64,000 nt of DNA from Opitutia bacterium. GTDB taxonomy: Bacteria; Verrucomicrobiota; Verrucomicrobiia; Opitutales; Opitutaceae. The translations under genes were made by a program, and so were the position numbers. Positions within the stretch are counted from its first letter, which is position 1. Each line of letters begins with the position of its first letter. Below the pieces are notes generated by a model. That model saw only the letters and a list, made by a program, of their open reading frames with translations. It had not been told where the DNA came from and ran no database searches. Shown here one piece after another: positions 7,897 through 16,950 of this stretch. The stretch covers positions 213,840 to 277,839 of the forward strand of contig JACRHS010000020.1 of NCBI GenBank assembly GCA_016217595.1, read 5' to 3'.

Positions 7897-9939
7897 TTAT
7901 TTGGCAGCAGTCGTTGCCGCACTCGAATCGTGCTTCCGCAAAAATGCCACGATGGCGTCCCAGATCTGCCGCTGTTGCGCAGGAGTCAGTTTCTCAATCT
8001 GCGCCTCCTTGATTTCCAGAAACTCCGGAGCGCGTCCGGCCGCCTCTAATTTTCGCCGCATGCGATCGTGATGATCGATCCGCGTATCGCCGTCCTTCTC
8101 GCCATGGATTAGCAGTACCGGCGCGGTGATTTTCTTCGCCAGATGCACGGGCGATGCGCCGCGCAACGCCGCCTTGTCCTTGCCTGGATCGCCGATGAGT
8201 TGCCGGCGTATGTCGTAGCGCATCCAGGAATCCATCGTGCGCCGGTTCCAATTACCGCCTGCCACGAAATCCTCGAGATCCATTATGCCGGTAATCGAAA
8301 TGCAACCCCGCCATAAGTCCGGGCGGCAGGCGGCCGCGTAGGCCGCCAGGTAACCGCCAAATCCACCGCCATAAGCGTAGATACGCCTTGGATCGGCCGC
8401 GCCGCTTTGTACGGCCCAATCCACGGCTTCAGCCACATCCTCCTCAGCCGCCTCGCCGAACCGCCGCCTCGCCGCACTCACATGCGCGTAACCGAATCCC
8501 GCCGAGCCGCGAAAGTTCACTTGGAGGACAAGGTAGCCTTCTGCGGCGAGGCGTTGCACTTCGCCATCGAAACCCCAGGTGTCGCGCGTCCACGGCCCGT
8601 CATGCAGCAACACCACGAGCGGCCGCCGCTCCCCTTTTCGATAATCAGCCGGCATGGTGAGATAACAAAGCACCTCGTGCCCCGCCTTGCATTTCACCCA
8701 GGTCGCAAGCGTGGGTGCCGTGCGTTGGAAGCTGATCTCCGGCTTGATGCTGCCCAGACGCTGCACTTTCCCGTCCTGAGCATCGTAAAAAGCGATCGAA
8801 CCCGGATCGCGGTCGCTGTATGAAAACACCGCAAAGCGTCTCAGGCTGTCATCCCAACCGCAGATGCGGTTGACCCGCTGTGGCAACAACGCATCCAAGG
8901 CTTTCTGCGCCGCAACGAATTCCGGCAAAAACCAAGTCGTGCGCTCCTGCACGTCCTCGCAACGCATGCCACCCAGATTGCGTTGCTGGGGTACGAAGAT
9001 CAGCGAGCCATTCACATCGAATTTCGGGTTGGCCAACAACGGCCCTTCCACGGCTTTCTTGGACAGATCGATCATGTACAAAGCGTAAGTGTCGCGCTTC
9101 TGGTTCGAGACGAACAGCAGGCACTCTTTCCAGAAGCCGAAGCTATAAGCTCTCGCGCCGCGGAACACATCGTTCACCAGATCCCGCGGCCACCCGTATT
9201 GAGCCGACAGCTCTTTGCCCAGCAACTCGTGCAACAAAATATCCCGGCCGTTCAATCCCTTGAAAACGAGATATTCCTCGATGCCTATCTCGCGGTTCAC
9301 ATTGCAGCTCCCGCGGAGCACGCCCATCTGATCGACGAGCACGCGCTCGCCAAAATACCCCAAGTGCATCGATTTGCCAGTGCGCACATTCACGCGGAAA
9401 AACTCCCCGTCGGCCGTGCCCAAGATCGAGTCAGGCTCGTGCGGCAACAACGATGCCACTTCCAGAATTTTGTGACGCACGGCACCAATGTCCTGCTTCA
9501 GCAGGATCTGATTTTTTCCGTCCAGATCGACCGCATGGAACCCATCGTATTTTTGCCGGAACAGAATGCGCCGATTGTCCTTCCATAACACATAAAACAT
9601 TTTTGCCGGCAGGGGCTTGCTCCATTCATCAGGCGGCAAATCCCAGCCAACCGTCAGACGCCGGCGCTCGGCAGGGCGATCAAGATCGACCACATACAGG
9701 CAAAGCTGGCTCTGCTCGCGCGCGGCGAAGGCCAGATGTTTGCCGTCAGGCGAAATGCCGAACGACCAAGCCGACTGCGCCGGCTCCGCCAAGGCGGCAA
9801 TCTCCTCGGGCGTGAGCTGCGCACGCATCGCGGGGATGGAGCAGACCCCAAACCACACAATCAGCCATGCGCCATGCAAAACCCGGCGGGCCCGCAGAAC
9901 ATAGCACGTCCGCCACGACAATGAATTGGTTTCATTCAT
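7897..9939 (-). CDS. S9 prolyl-oligopeptidase-like protein lacking catalytic Ser and His
   Basis: A 680-residue exported protein with an N-terminal beta-propeller and a C-terminal alpha/beta hydrolase domain of peptidase family S9. The N-terminal signal segment ends near MRAQ and is followed by LTPEEIAALAEPAQS, shared with the downstream paralogue. The nucleophile elbow, GxSxGGY in active members, reads GGGFGGY: Gly526 (codon GGA) replaces Ser. The His-containing loop, DAMHGGW in the paralogue, reads EAQIEKL with Ile648 at the His position. The Asp loop (HGEKDGD) is kept. The frame is full length, so it looks like a maintained pseudoenzyme rather than a decayed gene. Possible binding, regulatory or partner role (inference). 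Confidence 0.85.
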   Translation of the reverse strand: MNETNSLSWRTCYVLRARRVLHGAWLIVWFGVCSIPAMRAQLTPEEIAALAEPAQSAWSFGISPDGKHLAFAAREQSQLCLYVVDLDRPAERRRLTVGWDLPPDEWSKPLPAKMFYVLWKDNRRILFRQKYDGFHAVDLDGKNQILLKQDIGAVRHKILEVASLLPHEPDSILGTADGEFFRVNVRTGKSMHLGYFGERVLVDQMGVLRGSCNVNREIGIEEYLVFKGLNGRDILLHELLGKELSAQYGWPRDLVNDVFRGARAYSFGFWKECLLFVSNQKRDTYALYMIDLSKKAVEGPLLANPKFDVNGSLIFVPQQRNLGGMRCEDVQERTTWFLPEFVAAQKALDALLPQRVNRICGWDDSLRRFAVFSYSDRDPGSIAFYDAQDGKVQRLGSIKPEISFQRTAPTLATWVKCKAGHEVLCYLTMPADYRKGERRPLVVLLHDGPWTRDTWGFDGEVQRLAAEGYLVLQVNFRGSAGFGYAHVSAARRRFGEAAEEDVAEAVDWAVQSGAADPRRIYAYGGGFGGYLAAYAAACRPDLWRGCISITGIMDLEDFVAGGNWNRRTMDSWMRYDIRRQLIGDPGKDKAALRGASPVHLAKKITAPVLLIHGEKDGDTRIDHHDRMRRKLEAAGRAPEFLEIKEAQIEKLTPAQQRQIWDAIVAFLRKHDSSAATTAAK

Positions 9940-10027
9940 AGGTTTGAAATTTCGCTTTTCTCCAACGGCCGACGTGCCGGTGCCAACACAACCCTGCGCG
10001 TTTCACCAAAGCCTGTCGTCCGCTTTC

Positions 10028-12172
10028 TCATTTTGTGCCAGCCGAAGCAGCCGCCGCACCCGAATCGTGCTTCCGCAAAAATGCCGCGGTGGCGTCCCAG
10101 ATCTGCCGCTGCTGCGCGGGATTCCAGCCGCCGTGCATCGCGTCTTTGATCTCGATGTACTCCACAGAGCGCTTGGCCGACTCGAGCTTCCGCCGCATCC
10201 GTTCGCTGTGCTCGATCGGCACCACGCCATCGTCCTTGCCGTGGATCAACAGCACAGGCGCGGCGATCTGCGCGGCCAAGTTGACAGGCGAGGTCTTGCG
10301 CAGGAGCTCCTTATCCTTGCGCAAATCCCCGACCAGCTGTTTGCGCACTTCGTACTGGCGCCAGTCCGAGATCGAACTGCGGTCTATGCCCGCAACCAAA
10401 TCGACGAGATCCGTAACCGCGGCGCGCGCGATGCACCCACGAAACAGATCCGGACGCTTGGCGGCCGCATAAAGTGCAAGATAGCCGCCGTAGCTTGAGC
10501 CCATGGCGAATATCCGGCGTCGGTCCGCCACACCGTTGTTCGTCACCCAGTCGATGGCGTCTTCCACGTCTTCCAATGCCGCGTTACCAAAATTCCGGCA
10601 GGCCGCGCTCAAATGCGCGTAGCCGAATCCCTCCGAGCCGCGGAAATTCACCTGCAACACCAGATAGCCTTGCGCAGCCAAGAACTGCACTTCGGTGTCG
10701 AACTCCCACGAGTCGCGCGCCCAAGGGCCGCCATGTAGCAATACCACCATGGGCGCGGGCGTCCGGCCTGAGGTCACGGCCGGAGCGGTTATGTAACAAA
10801 GCACGTCATGGCCGGCGCGCGCCTTGATCCAGGCCGCGACCATGCCCGCGCTATGGCGATAATCAATTTGCGGGCGGATGCTGCCCAGTCGCTGGACTTT
10901 TTTGGTCGCGGCGTCGTACACGGCTATCGAGCCCGGATCCCGATCGCTGTAGGAGAACACCGCGAAACGTTTGAGCGCATCGTCCCAGCCAGCGATGCGG
11001 TTGACGCGTTGAGGCAACTGCGTGTCGAGATCCTTTTGGATCGCTTCAAACTCGGGCAACAGCCACGCGGTGCGTTCGCGTGTGTCCTCGAAGCGCATGC
11101 CACCAAGCTTGGTCAGTTGCGGCACGAACACCAACGAACCGAAGAGATCCACCCGGTCGCTTTCCCAAAGCGGCCCTTCGACCTTCTTGTTTTTCAGGTC
11201 CGCGACATACAGAGCGTAGGTATCGCGCCCTTTGCTGGACGTGAAGAAAAGTGTGTTTTGCCAGTACCCAAAGCCATAAACCGACGCGGCGCGGAAGAGA
11301 TCCTTCACAACGTGGTGCTTCAGTCCGTAGGTTTCAGCCAGCTTCACGCCCAGCAGCTCGGAAAGCGGCTTTTCTGGCGTGTCCTTGTCTTCGCCGATCA
11401 TGTATTCGCCGATATCGGACATCCGATCAATCTTATGATAGCCGCGAACATTGCCCATTTCATCGTCAATGGGCGACCCCAGCAAGGTGCGCCCATGCGA
11501 CATTGGCATGGCTTTCCCGGTGGCTACATCTACCCGGAAATAATCGTGCAAATTTGCGGAACCGGCACCGTGAGAGCCGTAGGACACCTCAACCGCTGCA
11601 ACCTCGACCAAAATAAACTCGGGCTCACGCGGCAGCATATTGACAACATTACGAGTGATTGAGCACTCCGTTCTGCCCAGGTTGCCGAGATCTAGATTTT
11701 GACCGAACCGCGCCAATTCCACCCGGTTTTTCCCATCGAGGTCGATGGCCTGCAACTTGCCGTAGCGCTGCTGAAAGATGATCCGTCGATCATTCTTCCA
11801 ATCTACGAACGTCATCACGGCCGGGCGCACGCTCTTGTCGGGGTGCTCGTTGTTGGCCGGTAAATCCGTGCCGACCACGATACGCCGTCGATCAGAGGGG
11901 TTGTCGAGGTCGACCACATAGAGGCACAGCTCGTTCTTTTCGCGCGCGCCAAAGGCCAGATGCTTGCCGTCGGGCGAGATCCCAAACGAGTTGGCTGACT
12001 GTGCCGGATTCGCCAAGGCCGCGATCTCATCGGAGGTGAGCTGAGCTCGCGCCAAGGTTGCGGTGACGAGCAACGTCGCCCAAGCCATCGCCACGCGACC
12101 CGCCCCTAAGGCACGCGTTAGCGACCGACAGTTAATGCCACGCCAAACCTGCAAGATGCGCTGGAACATCAT
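10028..12172 (-). CDS. S9 family prolyl oligopeptidase (active-site intact)
   Basis: A 714-residue paralogue of the gene at 7897, with a signal peptide ending LARAQ, a beta-propeller half (about 55-430) and a hydrolase half. The triad is complete: Ser560 in GSSYGGY, Asp in HGKDDGV and His680 in DAMHGGW. Expected to cleave peptides from their N-terminal side or after specific residues in the periplasm. The ATG at 12172 is preferred over an upstream TTG at 12208; an internal Met directly before the hydrophobic core (12088) is another possible start. The two S9 genes are tandem on the minus strand, 88 bases apart, and clearly derive from one duplication. Confidence 0.9.
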   Translation of the reverse strand: MMFQRILQVWRGINCRSLTRALGAGRVAMAWATLLVTATLARAQLTSDEIAALANPAQSANSFGISPDGKHLAFGAREKNELCLYVVDLDNPSDRRRIVVGTDLPANNEHPDKSVRPAVMTFVDWKNDRRIIFQQRYGKLQAIDLDGKNRVELARFGQNLDLGNLGRTECSITRNVVNMLPREPEFILVEVAAVEVSYGSHGAGSANLHDYFRVDVATGKAMPMSHGRTLLGSPIDDEMGNVRGYHKIDRMSDIGEYMIGEDKDTPEKPLSELLGVKLAETYGLKHHVVKDLFRAASVYGFGYWQNTLFFTSSKGRDTYALYVADLKNKKVEGPLWESDRVDLFGSLVFVPQLTKLGGMRFEDTRERTAWLLPEFEAIQKDLDTQLPQRVNRIAGWDDALKRFAVFSYSDRDPGSIAVYDAATKKVQRLGSIRPQIDYRHSAGMVAAWIKARAGHDVLCYITAPAVTSGRTPAPMVVLLHGGPWARDSWEFDTEVQFLAAQGYLVLQVNFRGSEGFGYAHLSAACRNFGNAALEDVEDAIDWVTNNGVADRRRIFAMGSSYGGYLALYAAAKRPDLFRGCIARAAVTDLVDLVAGIDRSSISDWRQYEVRKQLVGDLRKDKELLRKTSPVNLAAQIAAPVLLIHGKDDGVVPIEHSERMRRKLESAKRSVEYIEIKDAMHGGWNPAQQRQIWDATAAFLRKHDSGAAAASAGTK

Positions 12173-12280
12173 GGGGGCGAACGCTTCGCATTGCCGCGCG
12201 TCCCGCAAGTTTATTTATTCTCGCGCACAACGGTGATTGCGCTCGTCAGTGGCACCCCCTAGCCACCCACGCACGCAATC

Positions 12281-12673
12281 ATGATTCTCCGCGCCTGCAT
12301 CGTCTGGCTGCTGATCGCCGTTGCCGAGGTCGGCCACGGCATTCTCCGCGTCCGTTTTCTCAACCCGCGCGTGGGCGACCGGCGCGCCCGCCAGATCGGC
12401 GTGTTCACCGGATCGGCGTTGTTGTTGGCGATCGCTGTCATCGCCGCCCCGTGGCTCGCCCTTCCCACCGCTGGCGCGGCGTGGGGCGTGGGCGCGCTCT
12501 GGTTTGTGCTCATGCTGCTCTTCGAAATTCTCTTCGGCCGGCTCGTCTTCCGCGCCTCGTGGCAACGCATCGCCGCCGATTTCGATTTCCGCCGCGGCGG
12601 CTGGCTCGCCATCGGCATGGCGATCTTGTTTCTCGCGCCTTTCCTCGCCGCCAAAATCCGGGGGTTGCTGTGA
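12281..12673 (+). CDS. Small hypothetical membrane protein
   Basis: A 130-residue protein with four predicted transmembrane segments (about 1-20, 40-60, 65-90 and 108-126) separated by short Arg-rich loops, such as RVRFLNPRVGDRRARQ. No domain recognised. It overlaps the next gene by GTGA (TGA at 12671-12673, GTG at 12670), so the two are translationally coupled. It may assist the EamA transporter that follows, but this is only inference. Confidence 0.7.
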   Translation: MILRACIVWLLIAVAEVGHGILRVRFLNPRVGDRRARQIGVFTGSALLLAIAVIAAPWLALPTAGAAWGVGALWFVLMLLFEILFGRLVFRASWQRIAADFDFRRGGWLAIGMAILFLAPFLAAKIRGLL

Positions 12674-13641
12674 GCCCCGCCGCAACCCCCAACCTCCGAC
12701 TGCGCGCCGTGCTGATGCTGCTGGGCGCCAACTTTTTTTGGGGACTGAGTTTTCCCACCATCAAGGCCCTGGCGCTCGTGCACGGCGCACTCCTGCCCGA
12801 CAGCGGCACCTGGTTTACCGCCGCGATGGCGGTCGCGCCGCGCTTCGTGCTCGCGACCGCGGTGCTCCTGCTGTGGCAGGCGCGGACGCTGGCCGACACG
12901 ACGCGACGCGAGTGGCATCAAGGCGTGTTGCTCGGGCTGTTCGCCTCCGCCGGCATGCTGTTGCAAAACGACGGCCTGCTATTCACCGCGGCCTCGACCT
13001 CGGCGTTTCTCACCCAGTTTTATGCGATCATGATCCCGGTGTGGCTGGCGCTGCGGCACCGGCGCAATCCAGGCGCGCTCGTCTGGGCCTGCTGCGCCCT
13101 GGTGCTCGCCGGCGTGGCCATCCTCGGGCGGTTCGACTGGCACACGCTCAGCTTCGGTCGTGGCGAAGTGGAGACGCTGCTCAGCTCGGTGTTCTTCATG
13201 GGACAGATTCTGTGTCTGGAACGCGCCGACTTTGCCGGCAACCGCCCGGCGAAGATCACACTCGTCATGTTCGCCACCGAGGCGGTGGTGTTCTGCGCGC
13301 TGGCCGGCGTGCTCGCGCCCAGCGCATCCGCGTTGTTCGTACCGTGGAGCTCCCTGCCGTGGCTCGGACTCACGATCCTGCTCACGAGTTTCTGCACACT
13401 CGGCGCCTTCACGCTCATGAACACCTGGCAACCGCGCATCTCCGCAACCGAAGCCGGGCTGATTTATTGCGTGGAACCGATCTTTGGCTCGCTGCTGGCG
13501 CTGTGTCTGCCGGCGTGGTTTTCGCTCTGGGCCGCGATCGATTATCCCAACGAAACCGCGACGTGGCACCTGCTCGTGGGCGGCGGGCTCATCACCCTGG
13601 CCAACGTACTGCTGCAATGGCGTCCGCCTGCGCGGACTTGA
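12670..13641 (+). CDS. EamA/DMT-family transporter
   Basis: A 323-residue polytopic membrane protein with two EamA repeats. The first begins LMLLGANFFWGLSFPTIKAL (about 15-34) and the second ends with the family motif region ATEAGLIYCVEPIFGSLLAL. Ten helices are predicted; the substrate is unknown. The GTG start at 12670 is chosen because it overlaps the upstream stop (GTGA) and leaves the N-terminus just before the first helix; the frame itself is open much further upstream inside the previous gene. Distinct in sequence from the EamA protein at 89. Confidence 0.85.
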   Translation: MSPAATPNLRLRAVLMLLGANFFWGLSFPTIKALALVHGALLPDSGTWFTAAMAVAPRFVLATAVLLLWQARTLADTTRREWHQGVLLGLFASAGMLLQNDGLLFTAASTSAFLTQFYAIMIPVWLALRHRRNPGALVWACCALVLAGVAILGRFDWHTLSFGRGEVETLLSSVFFMGQILCLERADFAGNRPAKITLVMFATEAVVFCALAGVLAPSASALFVPWSSLPWLGLTILLTSFCTLGAFTLMNTWQPRISATEAGLIYCVEPIFGSLLALCLPAWFSLWAAIDYPNETATWHLLVGGGLITLANVLLQWRPPART

Positions 13642-13683
13642 TCCCGCCGCGCATTCCGCCCGCGCAACGCGAAGCAGAAGGAA

Positions 13684-13715
13684 ATGCCCGGGCGGCGCCA
13701 TCGCCGCGCCGGGCA
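13684..13715. terminator. GC-rich hairpin between convergent genes
   Basis: ATGCCCGG(G)CGGCG pairs with CGCCGCGCCGGGCAT around a CAT-type loop, between the EamA stop and the stop of the minus-strand porin-like gene. There is no clear T run on either side, so termination in either direction is only plausible. Confidence 0.4.
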
Positions 13716-13724
13716 TGAACCTAA

Positions 13725-14519
13725 TCAGAACGAATACGAGTAGGTCAGCGTACCGAACACGCGACCGACGGCCGCGGTGTTCTCGTACTTGGGCAGACTG
13801 CCAGCCTTGTAATAGTTGCTGGAGCCTTTCGTGTAAGAGACGCCAACCGTAAGCTTGGACTGCTTGTCGAGCGCGAAGGGCATCGCGGCTCCGATCAGAT
13901 AATAATCGCCGACGTTTTTCACCGCAGGAGAGGCATCGCGCGCGACATCCTTCCACTGGTAGGTGCCGACGGTGGCGGAAAGAGCCACTTCGCTATCCAG
14001 TTCCTTCACCGGAATGGAGTAGGCAGCATTCAACTCCCACGTGGCGCCGCGCAGGATGGTATCGTAGTAGAGCTTGGGCGTGAGCTTCACGCCTGAAACC
14101 GTGTAATTAAGCGCCAAGTTGGGCTCAAACGAGCTGCGGTAGAATCCCGCCCCGATATCGGCGCGCGGATAAGTGTACAATGTCGCACCGACCGCAAAGG
14201 AAAGACTGTCGTCGATGGTAAAGGTGTACGAAGCGTAGGGATCGATCTCGGGATCGGACACGCCGTCGACTTTGTCCTTCAACGGCTGGCTGGCCCAGAT
14301 GCCAAGGGTCAAATTGCCACTGCCGTATTCGAGCGTGGGCTGGAAGGACGGACCGCCGAGGCGTACGCCGCGAAACATGTATTGCGTTACGAAGGCCGGC
14401 GAAAAGGTGAGCGAAGCCGCGGGTGCGGCGGCCGGGGCCGGCGTCTGGGCGTCGGCGGTGGTCAGGGCTCCGACGAGCAGAGCGACACAAGAGAGTAGTG
14501 CGGATTTCTTCAGGTTCAT
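13725..14519 (-). CDS. TorF-like outer membrane protein
   Basis: A 264-residue beta-barrel-type protein with a signal peptide (about 1-23, ending TADAQ) and an Ala/Pro linker. The mature part opens LTFSPAFVTQYMFRGVRLGG, similar to the 'Y.FRG' start of the TorF/Gcw_chp putative porin family. Alternating aromatic strands run to the C-terminal TLTYSYSF, ending in Phe as outer-membrane barrels do. ATG 14519 is chosen since it starts the signal peptide directly. It is a paralogue of the gene at 15680, and the two flank rplM-rpsI. Probably a small-solute channel (family inference). Confidence 0.75.
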   Translation of the reverse strand: MNLKKSALLSCVALLVGALTTADAQTPAPAAAPAASLTFSPAFVTQYMFRGVRLGGPSFQPTLEYGSGNLTLGIWASQPLKDKVDGVSDPEIDPYASYTFTIDDSLSFAVGATLYTYPRADIGAGFYRSSFEPNLALNYTVSGVKLTPKLYYDTILRGATWELNAAYSIPVKELDSEVALSATVGTYQWKDVARDASPAVKNVGDYYLIGAAMPFALDKQSKLTVGVSYTKGSSNYYKAGSLPKYENTAAVGRVFGTLTYSYSF

Positions 14520-14632
14520 GGTGGTGGTTGGATTTTGACGGGACGCAATGGGCGCCCACCCCTGCCTTAGCAAAGGCCGGGCCAACTCGATCCTGAATTG
14601 TTTTCGGCCCCGCGTCTGCAGTGTCCCAAAAA

Positions 14633-14666
14633 CGAAAAACCGCCGGAGCCAAGAGGCTGCGGCGGT
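14633..14666 (-). terminator. Rho-independent terminator after rpsI
   Basis: Read on the minus strand, an outer CCGCCG/CGGCGG stem with an inner AGCC/GGCT pair and AAGA-type loop is followed by TTTTT, about 30 bases after the rpsI stop. Confidence 0.75.
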
Positions 14667-14695
14667 CTGAAAATCGGCGGCAGAAGCCGGAACGA

Positions 14696-15097
14696 TCAGC
14701 GTTTCGAGAATTGGAAACGCTTGCGGGCGCCGGGCTGGCCGGCCTTTTTGCGCTCTTTCTCGCGAGGATCGCGGGTGAGGTGGCCGGCCTTCTTCAGCGC
14801 GGCACGCAACTCGGGATTCAGCTTTTGCAGGGCGCGGGCAATGCCATGCGCCACGGCTTCGGCCTGACCACTGACGCCGCCACCGGCGACATTGGCCACG
14901 ACGTCAACCTTGTCGCGCAGACTCACGGTCTGCAGCGGGGCGGTGGCGAGTTTGGCAAAATTCTCGTGAGAAAAATAGGCTTCGGCTTCGCGATCATTGA
15001 TCGCGATTTTGCCCGTGCCTTCGGTAAGGCGGACGCGGGCAGTGGCGGTCTTGCGACGACCGGTACCGAGGAACACGTTGGCGGCGGTGGTGCTCAT
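14696..15097 (-). CDS. rpsI: 30S ribosomal protein S9
   Basis: A 133-residue bacterial S9 of normal length. It shows the conserved [14 protein letters not shown] start, the [16 protein letters not shown] core and the C-terminal [20 protein letters not shown] region ending KRFQFSKR, whose tail reaches the P-site tRNA in the ribosome. The gene lies 8 bases behind rplM, the universal bacterial rplM-rpsI order, and is followed by a terminator. Confidence 0.98.
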   Translation of the reverse strand: MSTTAANVFLGTGRRKTATARVRLTEGTGKIAINDREAEAYFSHENFAKLATAPLQTVSLRDKVDVVANVAGGGVSGQAEAVAHGIARALQKLNPELRAALKKAGHLTRDPREKERKKAGQPGARKRFQFSKR

Positions 15098-15105
15098 GGA
15101 CGGAA

Positions 15106-15537
15106 TCAAACGGTGATCTTGATCGGGTTTTGCGCCTCGTGCGGGTGAGTCGCGCCAGCGAAGACACGCACTTTGGTGAGCATCTTGCGGGCCAGGGCGT
15201 TCTTCGGAAGCATGCCTTTCACAGCGTGCTCGATGATAAATTCGGGATGTTGTTCGCGGGTGAGCGCGAGCGAGCGATACTTCTCGCCGCCGACGAAGCC
15301 GGAGAACGACATGTACTCGTTCTTCGCTTCCTTCTTGCCGGTCACCGCGACCTTTTCGGCATTGATAATGATCACGAAGTCGCCGGTGTCGACGTGCGGC
15401 GTGTAAGTGGGCTTGTTGCGGCCGCGGATGATGTTGGCCACTTTCACCGCGAGACGGCCCAGCACAACCCCGTCGGCATCGATTAGATACCACTTGGGCT
15501 GCGGCAGCGTCTCCTTCTTGGCGAGAAACGTTTTCAT
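15106..15537 (-). CDS. rplM: 50S ribosomal protein L13
   Basis: A 143-residue L13 of normal length, recognisable from [20 protein letters not shown], the [19 protein letters not shown] block, and [21 protein letters not shown] followed by HPHEAQ. It is an early-assembling protein of the large subunit. First gene of the rplM-rpsI operon; no clear leader structure was identified in the bases upstream. Confidence 0.98.
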   Translation of the reverse strand: MKTFLAKKETLPQPKWYLIDADGVVLGRLAVKVANIIRGRNKPTYTPHVDTGDFVIIINAEKVAVTGKKEAKNEYMSFSGFVGGEKYRSLALTREQHPEFIIEHAVKGMLPKNALARKMLTKVRVFAGATHPHEAQNPIKITV

Positions 15538-15607
15538 GAGAAAAGACGGCTAGAGCTAGAGTTTGGCGGGAGCGTGTCAACAGCTTTGATCGACAATTTC
15601 GCGGAAA

Positions 15608-15640
15608 CGAAAAACCCGCCTCCGCGCGAGGCGGTGGCGG
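15608..15640 (-). terminator. Terminator after the second TorF-like gene
   Basis: On the minus strand, CCGCC(AC)CGCCTC-type pairing, with a 7-bp core CCGCCTC/GAGGCGG and CGCGC loop, is followed by TTTTTC. It lies 40 bases after the stop at 15680 and separates that gene from rplM. Confidence 0.7.
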
Positions 15641-15679
15641 GTGACAGTGTTTGTGCGTTACCCGCAAGCGGGTGCTGGC

Positions 15680-16375
15680 TTAGAAGCCGACCGTGACGCC
15701 GGCCCGGAAGGAAAAGAGATCGCGGGCTGCGCCTTGAAGATCGCTATTGGCGTAGTTGAGACCGGCATAAACCGTCGCTTTCTCGCCGAGCTTGTAGGGC
15801 AGGTTCACCCCGACGCCGCCGTAGGTGTACTGCGGCCCGCTGTTGGGATACACGCTGCCGAAGTTCGCGCTGAAATCGAGCGAGGCGCCGACATCGGGCA
15901 GCGCGACGCTGTAGCCGACTTGTCCCTGCACGGTCAGCGTATCGAGCTTGAAGTCGTTGTAAATGTAGAGGCCGGGCTTGAAGCCGCGGACATTGCCCAC
16001 CACTCCGGCGAAAACTTCGTAGGTCGAGCTCTGCTCGCCCAGGGATTTCTTGGCCTCGGGGTAGTAATAGAGCGTGGCGCCCATATCGAGATCCCACGCG
16101 TCGTTCAGCTTGTGCTTATAACCGGCGTAGAAATCGAACTCGTTGCTTTCGCGCCCCAACACCGGCTGGCTGGACCACAGGCCGCCATAGGATCCGCCCG
16201 AAGAAATCTCCACGGAAGGCTGGATGGCTTCCTTGCCAACTTCCACGCCGCGGAAGACGTATTTGCTGACGTAGGGGAAATCGAGCGTGATGGAATACGA
16301 GCTTTTGGCCGCATCCGCCGCGTGCAACGCTGCACCGGCAGCCAAAGCGAGGGTCAGTAGGGTGATCTTTTTCAT
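15680..16375 (-). CDS. TorF-like outer membrane protein
   Basis: A 231-residue exported protein with a signal peptide (about 1-20, ending LHAADA). The mature N-terminus DFPYVSKYVFRGVEVGKE and the following GGLWSSQPV align with FVTQYMFRGVRLGG and GIWASQPL in the protein at 13725, so the two are paralogues. Alternating aromatic segments and the final VGF suggest a beta-barrel. Expected in the outer membrane as a small channel. ATG 16375 begins the signal peptide; the frame extends upstream without support. Confidence 0.75.
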   Translation of the reverse strand: MKKITLLTLALAAGAALHAADAAKSSYSITLDFPYVSKYVFRGVEVGKEAIQPSVEISSGGSYGGLWSSQPVLGRESNEFDFYAGYKHKLNDAWDLDMGATLYYYPEAKKSLGEQSSTYEVFAGVVGNVRGFKPGLYIYNDFKLDTLTVQGQVGYSVALPDVGASLDFSANFGSVYPNSGPQYTYGGVGVNLPYKLGEKATVYAGLNYANSDLQGAARDLFSFRAGVTVGF

Positions 16376-16524
16376 GGTCTGGTGTATTTCGATTTTGTTA
16401 GGTCGCCAGGCGAACCCGGCTGGCTTCCGAAAATCTCCGGAAGCGTAAAATAACAAGGCTATTGTTCAACAGCTTCGTCACCCTCAGCAAGACCGCATAA
16501 TCGGATTCGCGTTCCCGCCCGGGC

Positions 16525-16947
16525 ATGGTTACACGTCCGCCCAACATGCCCACCATGCTCTCCCTTGCCGGTTTTTCAGGCCTCCTCGCAGTGGCGCTGG
16601 GGGCGATGGGCACGCATGCCCTCAAGCCGCTGCTCACCGCACACGGTTTGCTCGAAGCCTGGCACACCGCGGTGCTCTACCATCTGGTCCACGCGGTGGC
16701 GCTGCTGGCCGTCAGCCTCGCCTTGGATGCAGGCGCGACTCAACTACATCCGCGGCGCGCGGCCGGACTGCGGGCCGCCGGAGTTTGCTGGCTCACGGGC
16801 ATCATTCTATTTTCTGGCTCGCTCTATTTTATGGCCGCCTTCGACTGGCGCCGACTGGGCATCGTCACTCCGTTCGGAGGCGTCGCGTTGCTCGCCGGCT
16901 GGGCCTGCCTCATCCACGCCGGCTGGCGCCGGTCCACGCCTCCCTAA
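16525..16947 (+). CDS. DUF423 family membrane protein
   Basis: A 140-residue protein of the DUF423 (YgdD-like) family with four hydrophobic helices. The family hallmarks are the N-terminal GAMGTHALKP and the HAVALLAV, LFSGSLYFMA and TPFGGVALLAGWACL segments. The function of the family is unknown; it sits in the inner membrane. The start may instead be the ATG at 16546 (MPTMLSLAGF), which would give the usual length. It ends 3 bases before the nucleotidyltransferase gene. Confidence 0.85.
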   Translation: MVTRPPNMPTMLSLAGFSGLLAVALGAMGTHALKPLLTAHGLLEAWHTAVLYHLVHAVALLAVSLALDAGATQLHPRRAAGLRAAGVCWLTGIILFSGSLYFMAAFDWRRLGIVTPFGGVALLAGWACLIHAGWRRSTPP

Positions 16948-16950
16948 ATC

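Noticed and set aside
7897..9939. Calling the first S9 gene a pseudogene.
   Set aside because: The frame is intact over 680 codons with a signal peptide and full domains; only the active site is altered.
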